A stretch of DNA of 64,000 nt from JALQTD01 sp965656785 (lineage in GTDB: Bacteria; Bacteroidota; Bacteroidia; Flavobacteriales_D; Sanyastnellaceae). Location: contig CBFHLY010000009.1 in NCBI GenBank assembly GCA_965656785.1, positions 1 through 64,000 on the forward strand, given 5' to 3'. Under the pieces are notes generated by a model that saw only the letters and a list, made by a program, of their open reading frames with translations, ran no database searches and was not told the origin of the DNA. Positions 34,601-42,582 of the stretch are shown here, in pieces; the first letter of the stretch is position 1, and the number at the start of each line of letters is the position of its first letter. A program made the position numbers and the translations under genes.

Positions 34601-34682
34601 CGTTGATCACGACTTGGCCAATGACGCCATTCACGGACCCAAGTGCCCAACACCACGCAAGCAAAAGAGCAGAACGTTTCAT
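31644..34682 (-). CDS. CotH-kinase-family surface protein with lamin-tail domain and type B T9SS domain
   Basis: 1012 residues. After the signal peptide (ending VIGQ) comes a lamin-tail domain at about 23-165 (VINEFSAANYS, EDFVEFYNPTG, VDLGGYFLSDD). A chitobiase C-terminal-like beta domain lies near 185-265 (IRYTTNGYAPTATS). CotH spans about 340-660, with YWGVYEYREKVDD, the WRGRHPDGDAKRWRYALWDMD core (acidic DxD-type active site) and NTFGHG. Two or three InlB-type repeats (GAGQILLDG, HVFTGWS, ITAHFE) follow, then the type B domain with FSPNNDGMNDAF and LRVFNRWGEIVFES. CotH proteins are atypical protein kinases, so this may phosphorylate surface proteins or may only bind. It is second in the lysyl oxidase operon. 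Confidence 0.92.
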   Translation of the reverse strand: MKRSALLLAWCWALGSVNGVIGQVVINEFSAANYSLGIGGDNEDFVEFYNPTGAAVDLGGYFLSDDPADATKFEIPAGTQVNAGGYLMVMCSAEGEVPANLYAGGNLNTNFKIRQTAGESIVFADPSGVILEQHTFGVDWTPNQADHSWSRDVDGSNNWVVCATPTPNASNGGTYYSGYAPTPSFTVEAGVVAAGTTVALNGAAGLEIRYTTNGYAPTATSTLYAGPIAVNATTVIRAAAFDPSGAMATSFIATNTYFVGNDVHDMIVVSVSGNGQEDGAWPGGWGGGVDEPAHLEFFHPDGTFWCEATGDSNEHGNDSNAYPQKGFDYVSRDQMGYSYAVEAPLFHVKQRDAYQRLIFKAAANDNYPSSGGGHIRDAYVQTLSHLADLHLDERTNESCIVYLNGEYWGVYEYREKVDDLDFTTEYYDQPRHFVDFIKTWGGTWEEYGSVADWNTLVNFVTTQDMTDPANYDYVVSVLNPMSLIDYFVMNSYVVCADWLNWNTAWWRGRHPDGDAKRWRYALWDMDNTFGHGTNYTGVPSQQPDADPCNPESLGNPGGQGHVPVLNALLENEDFWALYINRYADLSNTYFSCDYMHWALDSMIAVIEPEMPRHIQRWGGNLAQWEANVQEIHDFIDDRCASTLVSGMEDCYDVESATVTVLIDGIGEVEVNTVTINQSASPFNGTYFVGLPLTLTADVGNALPFLFWEVVEGDVELLDPENPELGFELMGDVTLIAHFATDLDPEMLVFQVEPAGAGQILLDGIPFASYPASQLTDAGYHSIAAQGVDEWHVFTGWSTTGLNVSPSATSSPGTIFVNEPDTITAHFEVIQHIEVTVKVEPAGAGTVLLEGGITTMSEWSGGLEPIGALDATATPEPNWVFDRWTSEQANPFPGPQEREVAFNIEESDVLTAHFTPIEFAIYVPTAFSPNNDGMNDAFLPVGEAILTENYRLRVFNRWGEIVFESEDPTQPWLGEHQGGGHYVPDGVYQYHLRLQSAHKDAPEERSGFIQVIR

Positions 34683-34699
34683 TTCAATGGATTCTAAAA

Positions 34700-37102
34700 T
34701 CAGTGAATCGACAACCGTCCCGTCATCGGTTGGGCGTTGCGCCCCGTCAGCCGATACACGTAGCTTCCAGGTTCCAAATCTTCTCGTTGGAGGCGAAGCT
34801 CCACCCCATTGACCTCCTCGCTTCGCACTACGCGACCTCGGGAATCGAGCAGTTCGAAGAGCACCGGCTGACGGCTGGGATTGTCGAACCGAATGAGCGC
34901 CTCATCCGTCATCGGATTCGGGAACACCATCGGAGCTGCAGCCGTGAACTCGCTGACCGAATTCACCAGCACGCAACCGTTCTCGATGAGGTTCACGGTG
35001 TTTTCGTAGTTGTCGTTCACGACGTCCACGATGTTGTCGATGCAAATCTCGTCGGAAACATTCGACCAATAGAGCCGCACAAGCGGAACCCATTCGTAGT
35101 TTTTCTTGAAGCTCTCCCCTTCATAGGACAAACCGATGACCTTCTGTCCCCCGGGCATGTGCGCCGGTTGAATCGGGTACTCGATGGGGTCAGCGATGCT
35201 CACCGCACTGGCAATGCCCATGCCGCTCACCACAAACTCGTAGCCCACAATGCGGTTGTTGGGATTCAAGACATGCACGTCCACAAAGCCCTCGCTCGTG
35301 TTCACCGCACCGATGGAGAACCGAACGGAATCGAAGGGATTCGTGATGGCTACCACCGGGAATTGGCATTTGTCGTGTACACCGGATGAGTCCGGGTGTT
35401 GGTGCGCCGCGTTGAAAAACTGGCACTGCGACATCAGGGCCGCGTCCGTCACGCTGATGGCTCCGTCTTGGTCGATGTCCGTGCAGGGAAGCGCCTCAAT
35501 GTCATTGCCCAAAATGTGCTCCACGTAATCGACCGCATCCGAATACTCCTGCGCACCGTTCGCATCGAGGTCACCCATGAGGGCGGAGCCGTTGCAGTCC
35601 CCATTGCAGTCGGGCTGCGCCAAACCGAACACCTCTCCCATGCAGTCGGTGTACTGCGGGCAGTCGTCGAATTCCTCGATGACCAGCGCCCCACTGGAGC
35701 GGTCTATGCCGATGCACACCACGGCCCAGTTGTTGTCGTACGAAATTTCGTAACGCCCCAAGGCGTCAGGGCTCTCGTCCCAGTTCACGCGCACCACCAA
35801 CTGGTATTGGCCGTCGGGAATGTCGGTCACATCGATCCACTGGCAGGACAAACCGCTGCTGTAGATGTCTCCACAATGCGCCGAAATGCCCATGTTGCTG
35901 CAACCGTACTGCGCCGTTCCCCCATCGCTACACTCCAAATCCATCACGCAAAATCCATTCTTGAACCCGATGGGCAGGGCGGTGCCGTCCATTTCAAACA
36001 AAATGTACTCTGCATACCCTTTGTAGTGGAAGTGGTTGTGGCAATCGCCCCATTCGAATTGCTGGGTCTCCGCGTTGTTGGACGTTGGGCCGATGTAGTA
36101 GTCCACGTCCCCAACGTTCTTGATGTGGGTCGTGAACCGGACCAACTCCCGCGTTCCGTAGCCGTTCAGACAGCCTTCCCCGACATAGCAATCCCCCTGC
36201 CCCACGTTCAAAGTCGCAGCGGTCAAGCTATTGGAAATCGCACTCTCCAACACCGTCAAATCCGGCCCCGTGCAATCGGGATCGCCCGGGTAAGAGCACT
36301 CCCCCGAGTCAACCTCCGCAAGCGGGCTGTAATTGCACGCCGCCTCGTCCATGCAGCCGGTCGGCGGCCCCACAAAGTCGAACTCCCATGCAAAATCCGC
36401 GTTGCACGAACCGTCGGGGCTCGCGATGCGGATCCAATACGTGACGCCTTCTTCCAACAGCACCGTCAAGTTCGCTGATTCCCCGCAACCGCCTTCGAAA
36501 TCGTCGTAATAAATCGAACCTTCGTTGGTGTCGTCGAAGTTGTTCATGTTGCAGTAATCGTAGACCCACAGCCGCGTGTTGCAAGCCGCCTCGCACGTGC
36601 TCAGGAGGTACATGCCGTTTGCAGGTGGGGTGAACGTGTACCAATAGGTGTCGGCTGTTTGGTCCACCATGCCGTAATCGGCGTCCGTCAGCAGCTGAGC
36701 GTCCGAACACGTGTACCCTTCTGGACAAAGGAAATAAGCGGACTCACCAAAACCGTAGCTGTTGCCCGAAGCCACTTCCTCCCCATCGATGGAAATCCAG
36801 TAGCCTCCCGGGCTGTAAATGCCATCGCCGTATGAATCGTTGATGTGGAATTCGAGGCAAGGCGCTTCTTCTTCCGAAGCAAAACACACCACGGTCTCCT
36901 CCAACACCCCCGAAGTTCCGCCGCTCCCTTCAGCCAAAACGACCGCCCCCGAGAGCAACTCCCAGGAGGTTTCATTGGGCCAATTGTCCGGTTGTACCCC
37001 GATGGTGATTTCGATTTCACCGGCTGCACATTGAGCTGAAAGGTGATGAGGAACAAGGGAGAAGATTCCCAAAACGAGGAACAAAGATGAATGGAGTTTC
37101 AT
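34700..37102 (-). CDS. Secreted lysyl oxidase-domain protein with type A T9SS domain
   Basis: 800 residues with a signal peptide ending LSAQ. Residues about 24-130 and 130-245 are two beta domains shared with the protein at 40653-42521. One NYxxxA repeat lies at 249-272. Residues about 276-467 are lysyl oxidase: copper ligands in CHNHFH (His355, His357, His359), the quinone precursor Lys381 in GFKNGFCVMD, its partner Tyr414 in DIYSSGLSCQWIDVTD, and NNWAVVC. All residues needed for the LTQ cofactor appear present. A dockerin-like segment with two acidic loops (DLDANG, DIDQDG) lies at 510-560. The type A domain starts at VFPNPMTDEALIRF. It probably oxidises lysine side chains or other amines on the cell surface. 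It heads a five-gene operon. Confidence 0.92.
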   Translation of the reverse strand: MKLHSSLFLVLGIFSLVPHHLSAQCAAGEIEITIGVQPDNWPNETSWELLSGAVVLAEGSGGTSGVLEETVVCFASEEEAPCLEFHINDSYGDGIYSPGGYWISIDGEEVASGNSYGFGESAYFLCPEGYTCSDAQLLTDADYGMVDQTADTYWYTFTPPANGMYLLSTCEAACNTRLWVYDYCNMNNFDDTNEGSIYYDDFEGGCGESANLTVLLEEGVTYWIRIASPDGSCNADFAWEFDFVGPPTGCMDEAACNYSPLAEVDSGECSYPGDPDCTGPDLTVLESAISNSLTAATLNVGQGDCYVGEGCLNGYGTRELVRFTTHIKNVGDVDYYIGPTSNNAETQQFEWGDCHNHFHYKGYAEYILFEMDGTALPIGFKNGFCVMDLECSDGGTAQYGCSNMGISAHCGDIYSSGLSCQWIDVTDIPDGQYQLVVRVNWDESPDALGRYEISYDNNWAVVCIGIDRSSGALVIEEFDDCPQYTDCMGEVFGLAQPDCNGDCNGSALMGDLDANGAQEYSDAVDYVEHILGNDIEALPCTDIDQDGAISVTDAALMSQCQFFNAAHQHPDSSGVHDKCQFPVVAITNPFDSVRFSIGAVNTSEGFVDVHVLNPNNRIVGYEFVVSGMGIASAVSIADPIEYPIQPAHMPGGQKVIGLSYEGESFKKNYEWVPLVRLYWSNVSDEICIDNIVDVVNDNYENTVNLIENGCVLVNSVSEFTAAAPMVFPNPMTDEALIRFDNPSRQPVLFELLDSRGRVVRSEEVNGVELRLQREDLEPGSYVYRLTGRNAQPMTGRLSIH

Positions 37103-37230
37103 GGCGTTGGTTTCAAATCGTTGCAGTCGGGTAAGTTACTGCATCCACGCTCTAAACCCGCAAGGGGCTCAAAGCGTTGCATGCGTTGTGAACAAAATGG
37201 AACGTGCGTTGCAACTGCTTCAAGTTGCGC

Positions 37231-37238
37231 TATTTTTG
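37231..37238 (+). promoter_or_regulatory. Promoter TATTTTTG for the 36-aa gene
   Basis: Perfect TAnnTTTG, 4 nt before ATG 37243, with GTTG at 37208-37211 at a -33-like spacing of 19 nt. It predicts an mRNA that starts at or next to the ATG. Confidence 0.6.
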
Positions 37239-37242
37239 CGGC

Positions 37243-37353
37243 ATGTCACACGATCACCACGAACCCCAACAGAACGAAATCGCTGGACCCGTCGTGTTCG
37301 CGCTGATGATGTTCGCCATCGCCATCATGGCGATTGCCTTCATGGCTTCCTGA
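37243..37353 (+). CDS. 36-residue membrane peptide
   Basis: It begins MSHDHHEPQQNE, with a His-rich polar head, followed by a single hydrophobic helix rich in Met, Ala, Phe and Ile (PVVFALMMFAIAIMAIAFM) and ends AS. The gene has its own good promoter and a strong terminator 20 bp after the stop, which supports a real transcript. The shape resembles small subunits of respiratory or membrane complexes, but the neighbours (lysyl oxidase operon, S46 peptidase) give no hint. The His cluster could bind a metal. The function is unknown. Confidence 0.65.
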   Translation: MSHDHHEPQQNEIAGPVVFALMMFAIAIMAIAFMAS

Positions 37354-37373
37354 ATCCCACGGGCGATTTCGTG

Positions 37374-37410
37374 AAAAAACCCCGCGTCGGCAGCCGACGC
37401 GGGGTTTTTC
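37374..37410. terminator. Strong bidirectional terminator
   Basis: A perfect 16-bp stem (37375-37390 with 37394-37409) with a 3-nt loop is flanked by an A run and a T run. It ends both the 36-aa gene (plus) and the S46 peptidase gene (minus, stop at 37428). Confidence 0.9.
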
Positions 37411-37427
37411 TTTCTGGCAAGCGCTCC

Positions 37428-39545
37428 TCAGCGTACGAGGTCCATCTCGTCGACCAAGTGACCCGCACCGGCATAGACGTCCACTACCCAGAGAACGTAT
37501 CGGATGTCCACCATGATGTTCCGGCAACGGGTCTCATCGAACAGGATGTCGCTCATCGTGCTCTCCCACGTCCGGTCGAAGTTGATGCCGATGAGCTCCC
37601 CGTCACCATTGAGGGCAGGCGAACCCGAATTGCCGCCCGTGGTGTGGTTGCTCCCCGTAAAGCACACCGGCAAATCGCCGTCCGCGTTGCCATAAGCCCC
37701 CCAATCTCCCCGACGCAACGCTTCGACCAAATCCTCGGGCAAATCGAAATCCGCGTCCCCCGGAATGTACTTCTGGAGGATGCCCTTGTGCGTCGTAAAC
37801 GGCTCATAGCGCATGCCATCGTAAGGAGCGGAACCTTCGACTTTGCCATAGGTCAAGCGCAACGTGCTGTTCGCATCCGGGAAAAACGCCTCGTCGGGAA
37901 AGAGCTCGCGCAGGGCCTGGGTGTAAGTGGAGGTCTGAAGGTCGAGGGCTTCGCGCAACCGACCGTACTCGGGTGCCACGGATTCAAAATACGTGCTGCG
38001 CAGTTGCGCGATGAGTTGGAATGCCGGGTCTTTCGCGAGCTTGGAAAACGCCTTCGGGCTGCCTTTATCGAGGAGCGCCACCAGGGCCTCTTCGTCGTCG
38101 AAGATGGATTTTCCGAACAAATCCGAAGCGAAGTCGGTCCCATTGCCCACTCCTTGCAACGCTTGCGGCAGGAATTCCGGACGGGGGGTGTGGGCGATGT
38201 ACGGCCCCGTGAGCGCAGCGAGGATGGCCTCGTCGGTCGCAGCGTCGTACGTGCGGAAGTGCCCGCTCACCGTTCCACGCAGGGATTCCAACGTGGACTG
38301 CCATTCGCCTTTCTCTTCCAGTTCTGCACCGGACTCGATGGCGTTGCGAAAGGCGTGAGCGAAGTTCAGGATGTCGGCACCGTAGTACACGTATTCGATG
38401 AAGAGGGCCCGGGCGGTTTGGTAAGGAAAGTACTCCGCGTTCAGGGCTTGGATGGCGGGGACGCAAGCTGCGTAGGTGCGGTTGCCCGCTTGGGAGGCAC
38501 GCTTGGCGAAGGAGGATTCGAGGTCGCGCTTCTTGCCCAGGGCGTTGAGTTCGATGAGGCCTTTGTTTTGGCCGATCCACTTCTTCCAAGCGTTCGCCAC
38601 GCTGCTCTGCTTGTCCGCATAGCCGATGCGCAACGCTGCCGAGGAGGCGCGGGCCGCGTTGATGACCGCCAGGCTCGCGTCCCGCATGCCGATGCGCATG
38701 GGGTTGAGCTCGTTGATGACGAATTCCACGGCGTCCGATGTCAAGTACTGCTCCGTGGTTCCCGGGAAACCGAAGACCATGGTGAATTCACCGGGTTCCA
38801 TGCCGCCGATTTGGACGGGAAGGTGGTGCGCAGGGCGGAAGGGCACGTTGTCTTCGGAGATGTCGGCGGGCGCGTTGTTCGCGTCGGCGTAGATGCGGAA
38901 GATGGAAAAATCGCCGGTGTGCCGAGGCCAAACCCAATTGTCCGTGTCCCCACCGAATTTCCCCACGGCACTCGGTGGCGCCCCGACCAAGCGCACGTCC
39001 CGGAAGGTCCGCGTCGTGATGAGGTAATGCGAGTTGCCAAAATCGAAGGCCACGACCTTGCCTTCCAAATCGGTGCCCTCGGTGGCCTCGGCCACGATGG
39101 CGGCGCGCTCGGCCTCGGCGTCCTCTGCTCCAAACATGCGGTCGGTTACGTCCACAATGCGGTCGATGAACGTCGCCGTCAAGTCCGGGTTGATGAGCTC
39201 CTCGTCCCGGGTCATCGCCCAAAAGCCATCGGTCAGGTAGTCGTTCTCGACGGTGCTGTGGTATGCGATTTGGCCATAACCGCAGTGGTGATTGGTCAAC
39301 AAGAGCCCTTCCTCGCTCACCATTTCCGCCGTGCAGCCGCCCCCAAAATGCACGATGGCATCCTTCAAACTGCCTTGGTTCACGCTGTAAATGTCTTCCG
39401 CTGTCAGGTGCAAGCCCATGGCCTGCATTTCGCCTTCGACGGCTTCGAGCAACGTGGGAATCCACATCCCTTCTTTCGCTCCCGCGCTGAATGTGAACAA
39501 GGCAAAGAGGGCGCTCAGGGCGGCGTGCTTCGATGGAACTTTCAT
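37428..39545 (-). CDS. S46-family dipeptidyl peptidase, DPP11-type
   Basis: 705 residues from ATG 39545 (MKVPSKHAAL) with a signal peptide ending SAGA. S46 enzymes cut dipeptides from peptide N-termini in the periplasm or at the outer membrane. The chymotrypsin-type triad is visible: His in LLTNHHCGYG near residue 87, Asp in DNWVWPRHTGDF near 215, and Ser in TGGNSGSPALNG near 640. The residue 18 positions after the Ser, in INFDRTWES, is Arg; in the characterised Porphyromonas DPP11 an Arg at this place gives preference for Asp/Glu, while DPP7 has Gly. So it should act on acidic P1 residues, a notable match with the very acidic secreted proteins coded nearby (inference). It ends at a shared terminator. 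Confidence 0.93.
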   Translation of the reverse strand: MKVPSKHAALSALFALFTFSAGAKEGMWIPTLLEAVEGEMQAMGLHLTAEDIYSVNQGSLKDAIVHFGGGCTAEMVSEEGLLLTNHHCGYGQIAYHSTVENDYLTDGFWAMTRDEELINPDLTATFIDRIVDVTDRMFGAEDAEAERAAIVAEATEGTDLEGKVVAFDFGNSHYLITTRTFRDVRLVGAPPSAVGKFGGDTDNWVWPRHTGDFSIFRIYADANNAPADISEDNVPFRPAHHLPVQIGGMEPGEFTMVFGFPGTTEQYLTSDAVEFVINELNPMRIGMRDASLAVINAARASSAALRIGYADKQSSVANAWKKWIGQNKGLIELNALGKKRDLESSFAKRASQAGNRTYAACVPAIQALNAEYFPYQTARALFIEYVYYGADILNFAHAFRNAIESGAELEEKGEWQSTLESLRGTVSGHFRTYDAATDEAILAALTGPYIAHTPRPEFLPQALQGVGNGTDFASDLFGKSIFDDEEALVALLDKGSPKAFSKLAKDPAFQLIAQLRSTYFESVAPEYGRLREALDLQTSTYTQALRELFPDEAFFPDANSTLRLTYGKVEGSAPYDGMRYEPFTTHKGILQKYIPGDADFDLPEDLVEALRRGDWGAYGNADGDLPVCFTGSNHTTGGNSGSPALNGDGELIGINFDRTWESTMSDILFDETRCRNIMVDIRYVLWVVDVYAGAGHLVDEMDLVR

Positions 39546-39591
39546 GGTCGGACGTTGATTTGAAGGCTGCAAGTTACCGATTTCGTCGACT

Positions 39592-39599
39592 TACCTTCG
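39592..39599 (+). promoter_or_regulatory. -7 box TACCTTCG, 5 nt before the threonine aldolase start
   Basis: TAnnTTCG box directly upstream of ATG 39605, in the 59-bp gap to the divergent S46 peptidase. TTTG at 39559-39562 is farther away than the ideal -33 spacing. Confidence 0.45.
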
Positions 39600-39604
39600 C
39601 GGGC

Positions 39605-40651
39605 ATGGAACGCATAGATTTTCGATCCGACACGGTCACGCGGCCAACGGCCGACATGCTGGCCGCCATGGGCGCTGCGGCGGTGGGCGATGACGTGTTT
39701 GCAGAGGACCCCACAGCTGCGGACTTGGAGCGGCGCTGTGCCCGCATGCTTGGGCACGAAGCCGGGCTTTTTTTCCCCTCTGGGACCATGGCAAATCAAG
39801 CGGCCATTCAGGTGCACGTCGCACCGGGGGACGAAGTCATTTGCGGGGATTTGAGTCACATCTACCATTACGAAGGGGGCGGCATCGCGCGCAACGCGGG
39901 GGCGTCCGTCCGACTGCTCGCCGGCAACCGGGGGCGATTCACAGCGGAGCAGGCCGTTGCAGCCATCAACCCGCCCGACAGCCACTTCGCCCGCACCGCC
40001 TTGATCGCCCTCGAAGACACGGTGAACAAAGGCGGGGGCGCGGTTTGGGCGGAGGACGAAATCGAGCGGATTCGCGCCGTGGCGGAAGCGCGGGGGTTGC
40101 CGCTTCACTTGGATGGAGCGCGGCTCTGGAACGCGCAAGTGGCCCGCGGCGCCAGCGTAGGAACGGATGCGGACTGGTCGGGGTATGGCCGGCGATTCGA
40201 CTCCATCTCCGTATGCTTTTCAAAGGGCTTGGGCGCGCCCGTTGGCTCGGTGCTCGTCGGTTCGACGGATTTCATTCGCCGGGCGCATCGGGTCCGAAAG
40301 GTCATGGGCGGAGGGATGCGCCAAATCGGAGGCCTCGCCGCCGCCTGCCTTCACGCCCTCGACCACCACTTGCCGGAACTGCACCGCGACCACGAGCGTG
40401 CGCGGCGGTTGGGAGAGGCCCTGTTGGCCCATCCCGACTTCGTCGGACTCGAACCCGTGGAAACGAACATCGTCATCGCGGAGTTGCGCCCGGGAGTTGC
40501 CGCCGCGGAGGCCGCTCGGGAACTCGAGGAACGGGGCATGCGGTGCATGGCGTTTGGCCCGACGAAAATCCGCTGGGTCCTGCACCGCGACCTGAACGAC
40601 GCCCACCTCGACCGCGCATTGGCCGTGCTCGAAGCGTGGCGCACTGCGTGA
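39605..40651 (+). CDS. ltaE: Low-specificity L-threonine aldolase
   Basis: 348 residues from ATG 39605 (MERIDFRSDTVTRPT); the frame runs upstream but the family begins here. It is a PLP enzyme cleaving L-threonine and L-allo-threonine to glycine and acetaldehyde. Marks are FRSDTVTRPT at the N-terminus, VGDDVFAEDPT, FPSGTMANQ, HLDGARLWNA (Asp for the pyridine N), and the PLP Lys in SVCFSKGLGAPVGS near residue 206. KVMGGGMRQIGGLAAA is also typical. It is monocistronic and convergent with the following T9SS gene, with one base between the stops. Confidence 0.93.
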   Translation: MERIDFRSDTVTRPTADMLAAMGAAAVGDDVFAEDPTAADLERRCARMLGHEAGLFFPSGTMANQAAIQVHVAPGDEVICGDLSHIYHYEGGGIARNAGASVRLLAGNRGRFTAEQAVAAINPPDSHFARTALIALEDTVNKGGGAVWAEDEIERIRAVAEARGLPLHLDGARLWNAQVARGASVGTDADWSGYGRRFDSISVCFSKGLGAPVGSVLVGSTDFIRRAHRVRKVMGGGMRQIGGLAAACLHALDHHLPELHRDHERARRLGEALLAHPDFVGLEPVETNIVIAELRPGVAAAEAARELEERGMRCMAFGPTKIRWVLHRDLNDAHLDRALAVLEAWRTA

Positions 40652-40652
40652 A

Positions 40653-42521
40653 TCAGCGCACCACGTGGAGGCGCTGAACGTCCCGCCCTTCCTGCGACTC
40701 GAAAAAGTACACCCCCGCGGGCCAATCAGCCACGTTCAATTGCCCCTTTGAATCCGCCAACTCGGCAACCACGCGGCCGGTGGCATCGCGCACCCGTCCG
40801 GTTTGGCTTCCTGCTGGCAACTGCCAATTCACCACATCCGCCGCCGGATTCGGAAACACCATGAAGGCCTCAGCATCGAGCGCCTCCACCCCGGTGCTGC
40901 ACGAACCGATGGTCAAAATCAGCACATCCGAGTGGTCGCACCCCTCGTCGTTGCTCACGACCAAATACAAGGGATACGTGCCCACACCCCAATCGCTGGC
41001 CTCGATGTACAAAAACTGATTGATGGAGCCGTCCTGCCAAACGTAATCCAACGCCGGCGGACCGTACAACAACAGGCTCTCGTCCAAGCAAATCAGCGTG
41101 TCGCCGCCCAACGAAAATTCGAGCGATGAACCGGACACCACTTCCACTGACGCGAGGAACGTGCACCCTTCGTCATCCGTGACTTCGAGGTCGTACCATC
41201 CTTCCGGGAGCCCCGCTGGATCCTCTTCGATCGAGGTGAACCCGGCATCCGTGGTCCACGCGAATTCGTAAGGCCCCGATCCGCCCGAAAGGGTCACTTC
41301 GATTCCGCCATCCGAAGCCCCGCTGCACGATGTCGACGAGGACGCAAAATCAAACACGAAGGGCTCGGGCGCAGTCAAGGTGACGCTTTCGTTATAGGTC
41401 ACACCGCAAGCCGTGGTGAGCTCGACCTCGTAGGTTCCTGGGAACAGGGCGCCCGCATAAGGTGCATCGGTGTCCACGCCGTTGCCGGTGATGTGGTAGC
41501 TGGCTCCGAGGCCGCTTTCGTTCATCGCGAGAAGGATTTGGCCAGAAGGTTCGACTTCCTCGCTCAACGGACAATCCATGTTGCTGGTGAGCACATTGAA
41601 CGATGGCGCCGCGTCCGGATTGGAGGCCACGGACACGAGCGCCGTCCCTGAGCTCCCCGCCCAGCCGTCGAGCTGAATGAGGTACATCGCGCCGGCTTCG
41701 AGGCAGTCCGATGCGATGCGGGAGGCGTATCCATTGCCCGGACCACACCCTCCCGGGATGTCGTCCGAAGCGCCAACGAGCGTGAACGAGGACCAATCGC
41801 CGCAATCGTCCACCCGGTACAGCGCAAGTTGCGTGTCCATGTTGGTGCCCTCGTGGCAGCTGCTGATGAGCACGGGATCGGTGGAGTTGGCGGTGAAGCT
41901 GAGCCAAACCGTGCGCGCGATGTTCCCGTCCGAACCGCACCACCAACCCTGCGTTCCGCACCCGCCCAGGGGGTTCGCGTCGGGCGACGGTTCGCCGATT
42001 TGGACGGTTGCACCTTCCGTCGAAACGGTGACGGTATCCCCGTCCACGGTGATGGCCGCTGCATCGCACGGGCTGTCGTGCTGAACAAAGGACGATTCCG
42101 AGGGACAGAAGTTCCAGGTATTGCCTGCGCCGGAGCCCGTGTACGCCCCGATTGCAACGCCATCAGCGGCCAGCTCGAATGACGTGCCCCCATCGCCGTA
42201 GTCGTCGATGTGAACGAAGTCGTAGCATCCCCACGTGGGCAGGCAAAACGGCCCCTCGGTGATAACGGCATTCGAAGCATACGTCACCGAAGCGTTCGCG
42301 TTGCCGTTTCCGTCGCATCCCACCTCGTCGGAGTTCCCCCCAAATGCCCACGGATTCATCCCGCATTCCGCACCGGTGTCCACGATCTCCCAATACACCT
42401 CATATCCCCAACCGTCCGTATCCACCGTGACGGTCAGCGCCGACTCGCCCGCTGGACATTGCGCAAAAAGGGAGGGAACCAGGACCCATGCTGCCCCGGT
42501 GATGGATGCTATCCTTAACAT
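40653..42521 (-). CDS. Secreted multi-domain protein with type A T9SS domain
   Basis: 622 residues from ATG 42521 (MLRIASITG); an in-frame TTG nine bases upstream is the other option. The signal peptide ends SLFAQ. Residues about 22-145 and 145-310 correspond to the two N-terminal beta domains of the lysyl oxidase protein: CPAGESALTVTVDTDGW, DDYGDGGTSFEL and WNFCPSESS, then a Cys-rich propeptide-like sandwich with LSFTANS and YLIQLDGW. An SprB-type repeat follows (CSGASDGGIEVTLSGGSG). The type A sorting domain begins MVFPNPAADVVNW and ends RLHVVR. No enzyme domain is recognised. It is probably a surface-exposed binding protein. Confidence 0.88.
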   Translation of the reverse strand: MLRIASITGAAWVLVPSLFAQCPAGESALTVTVDTDGWGYEVYWEIVDTGAECGMNPWAFGGNSDEVGCDGNGNANASVTYASNAVITEGPFCLPTWGCYDFVHIDDYGDGGTSFELAADGVAIGAYTGSGAGNTWNFCPSESSFVQHDSPCDAAAITVDGDTVTVSTEGATVQIGEPSPDANPLGGCGTQGWWCGSDGNIARTVWLSFTANSTDPVLISSCHEGTNMDTQLALYRVDDCGDWSSFTLVGASDDIPGGCGPGNGYASRIASDCLEAGAMYLIQLDGWAGSSGTALVSVASNPDAAPSFNVLTSNMDCPLSEEVEPSGQILLAMNESGLGASYHITGNGVDTDAPYAGALFPGTYEVELTTACGVTYNESVTLTAPEPFVFDFASSSTSCSGASDGGIEVTLSGGSGPYEFAWTTDAGFTSIEEDPAGLPEGWYDLEVTDDEGCTFLASVEVVSGSSLEFSLGGDTLICLDESLLLYGPPALDYVWQDGSINQFLYIEASDWGVGTYPLYLVVSNDEGCDHSDVLILTIGSCSTGVEALDAEAFMVFPNPAADVVNWQLPAGSQTGRVRDATGRVVAELADSKGQLNVADWPAGVYFFESQEGRDVQRLHVVR

Positions 42522-42582
42522 GTTTTTCAAAACTTTTGTCGGCGGAAGATAGCGCGAGATTGGATTGCGGACTGTGCCGTCC

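Noticed and set aside
34700..37102. Possibility that the lysyl oxidase domain is inactive
   Set aside because: All three copper His and both LTQ precursor residues are in the expected motifs, so I keep it as probably active.
37101..39563. 820-codon plus-strand frame opposite the S46 peptidase
   Set aside because: The minus strand has the full S46 triad and signal peptide. The plus frame also runs through a terminator and the 36-aa gene region.
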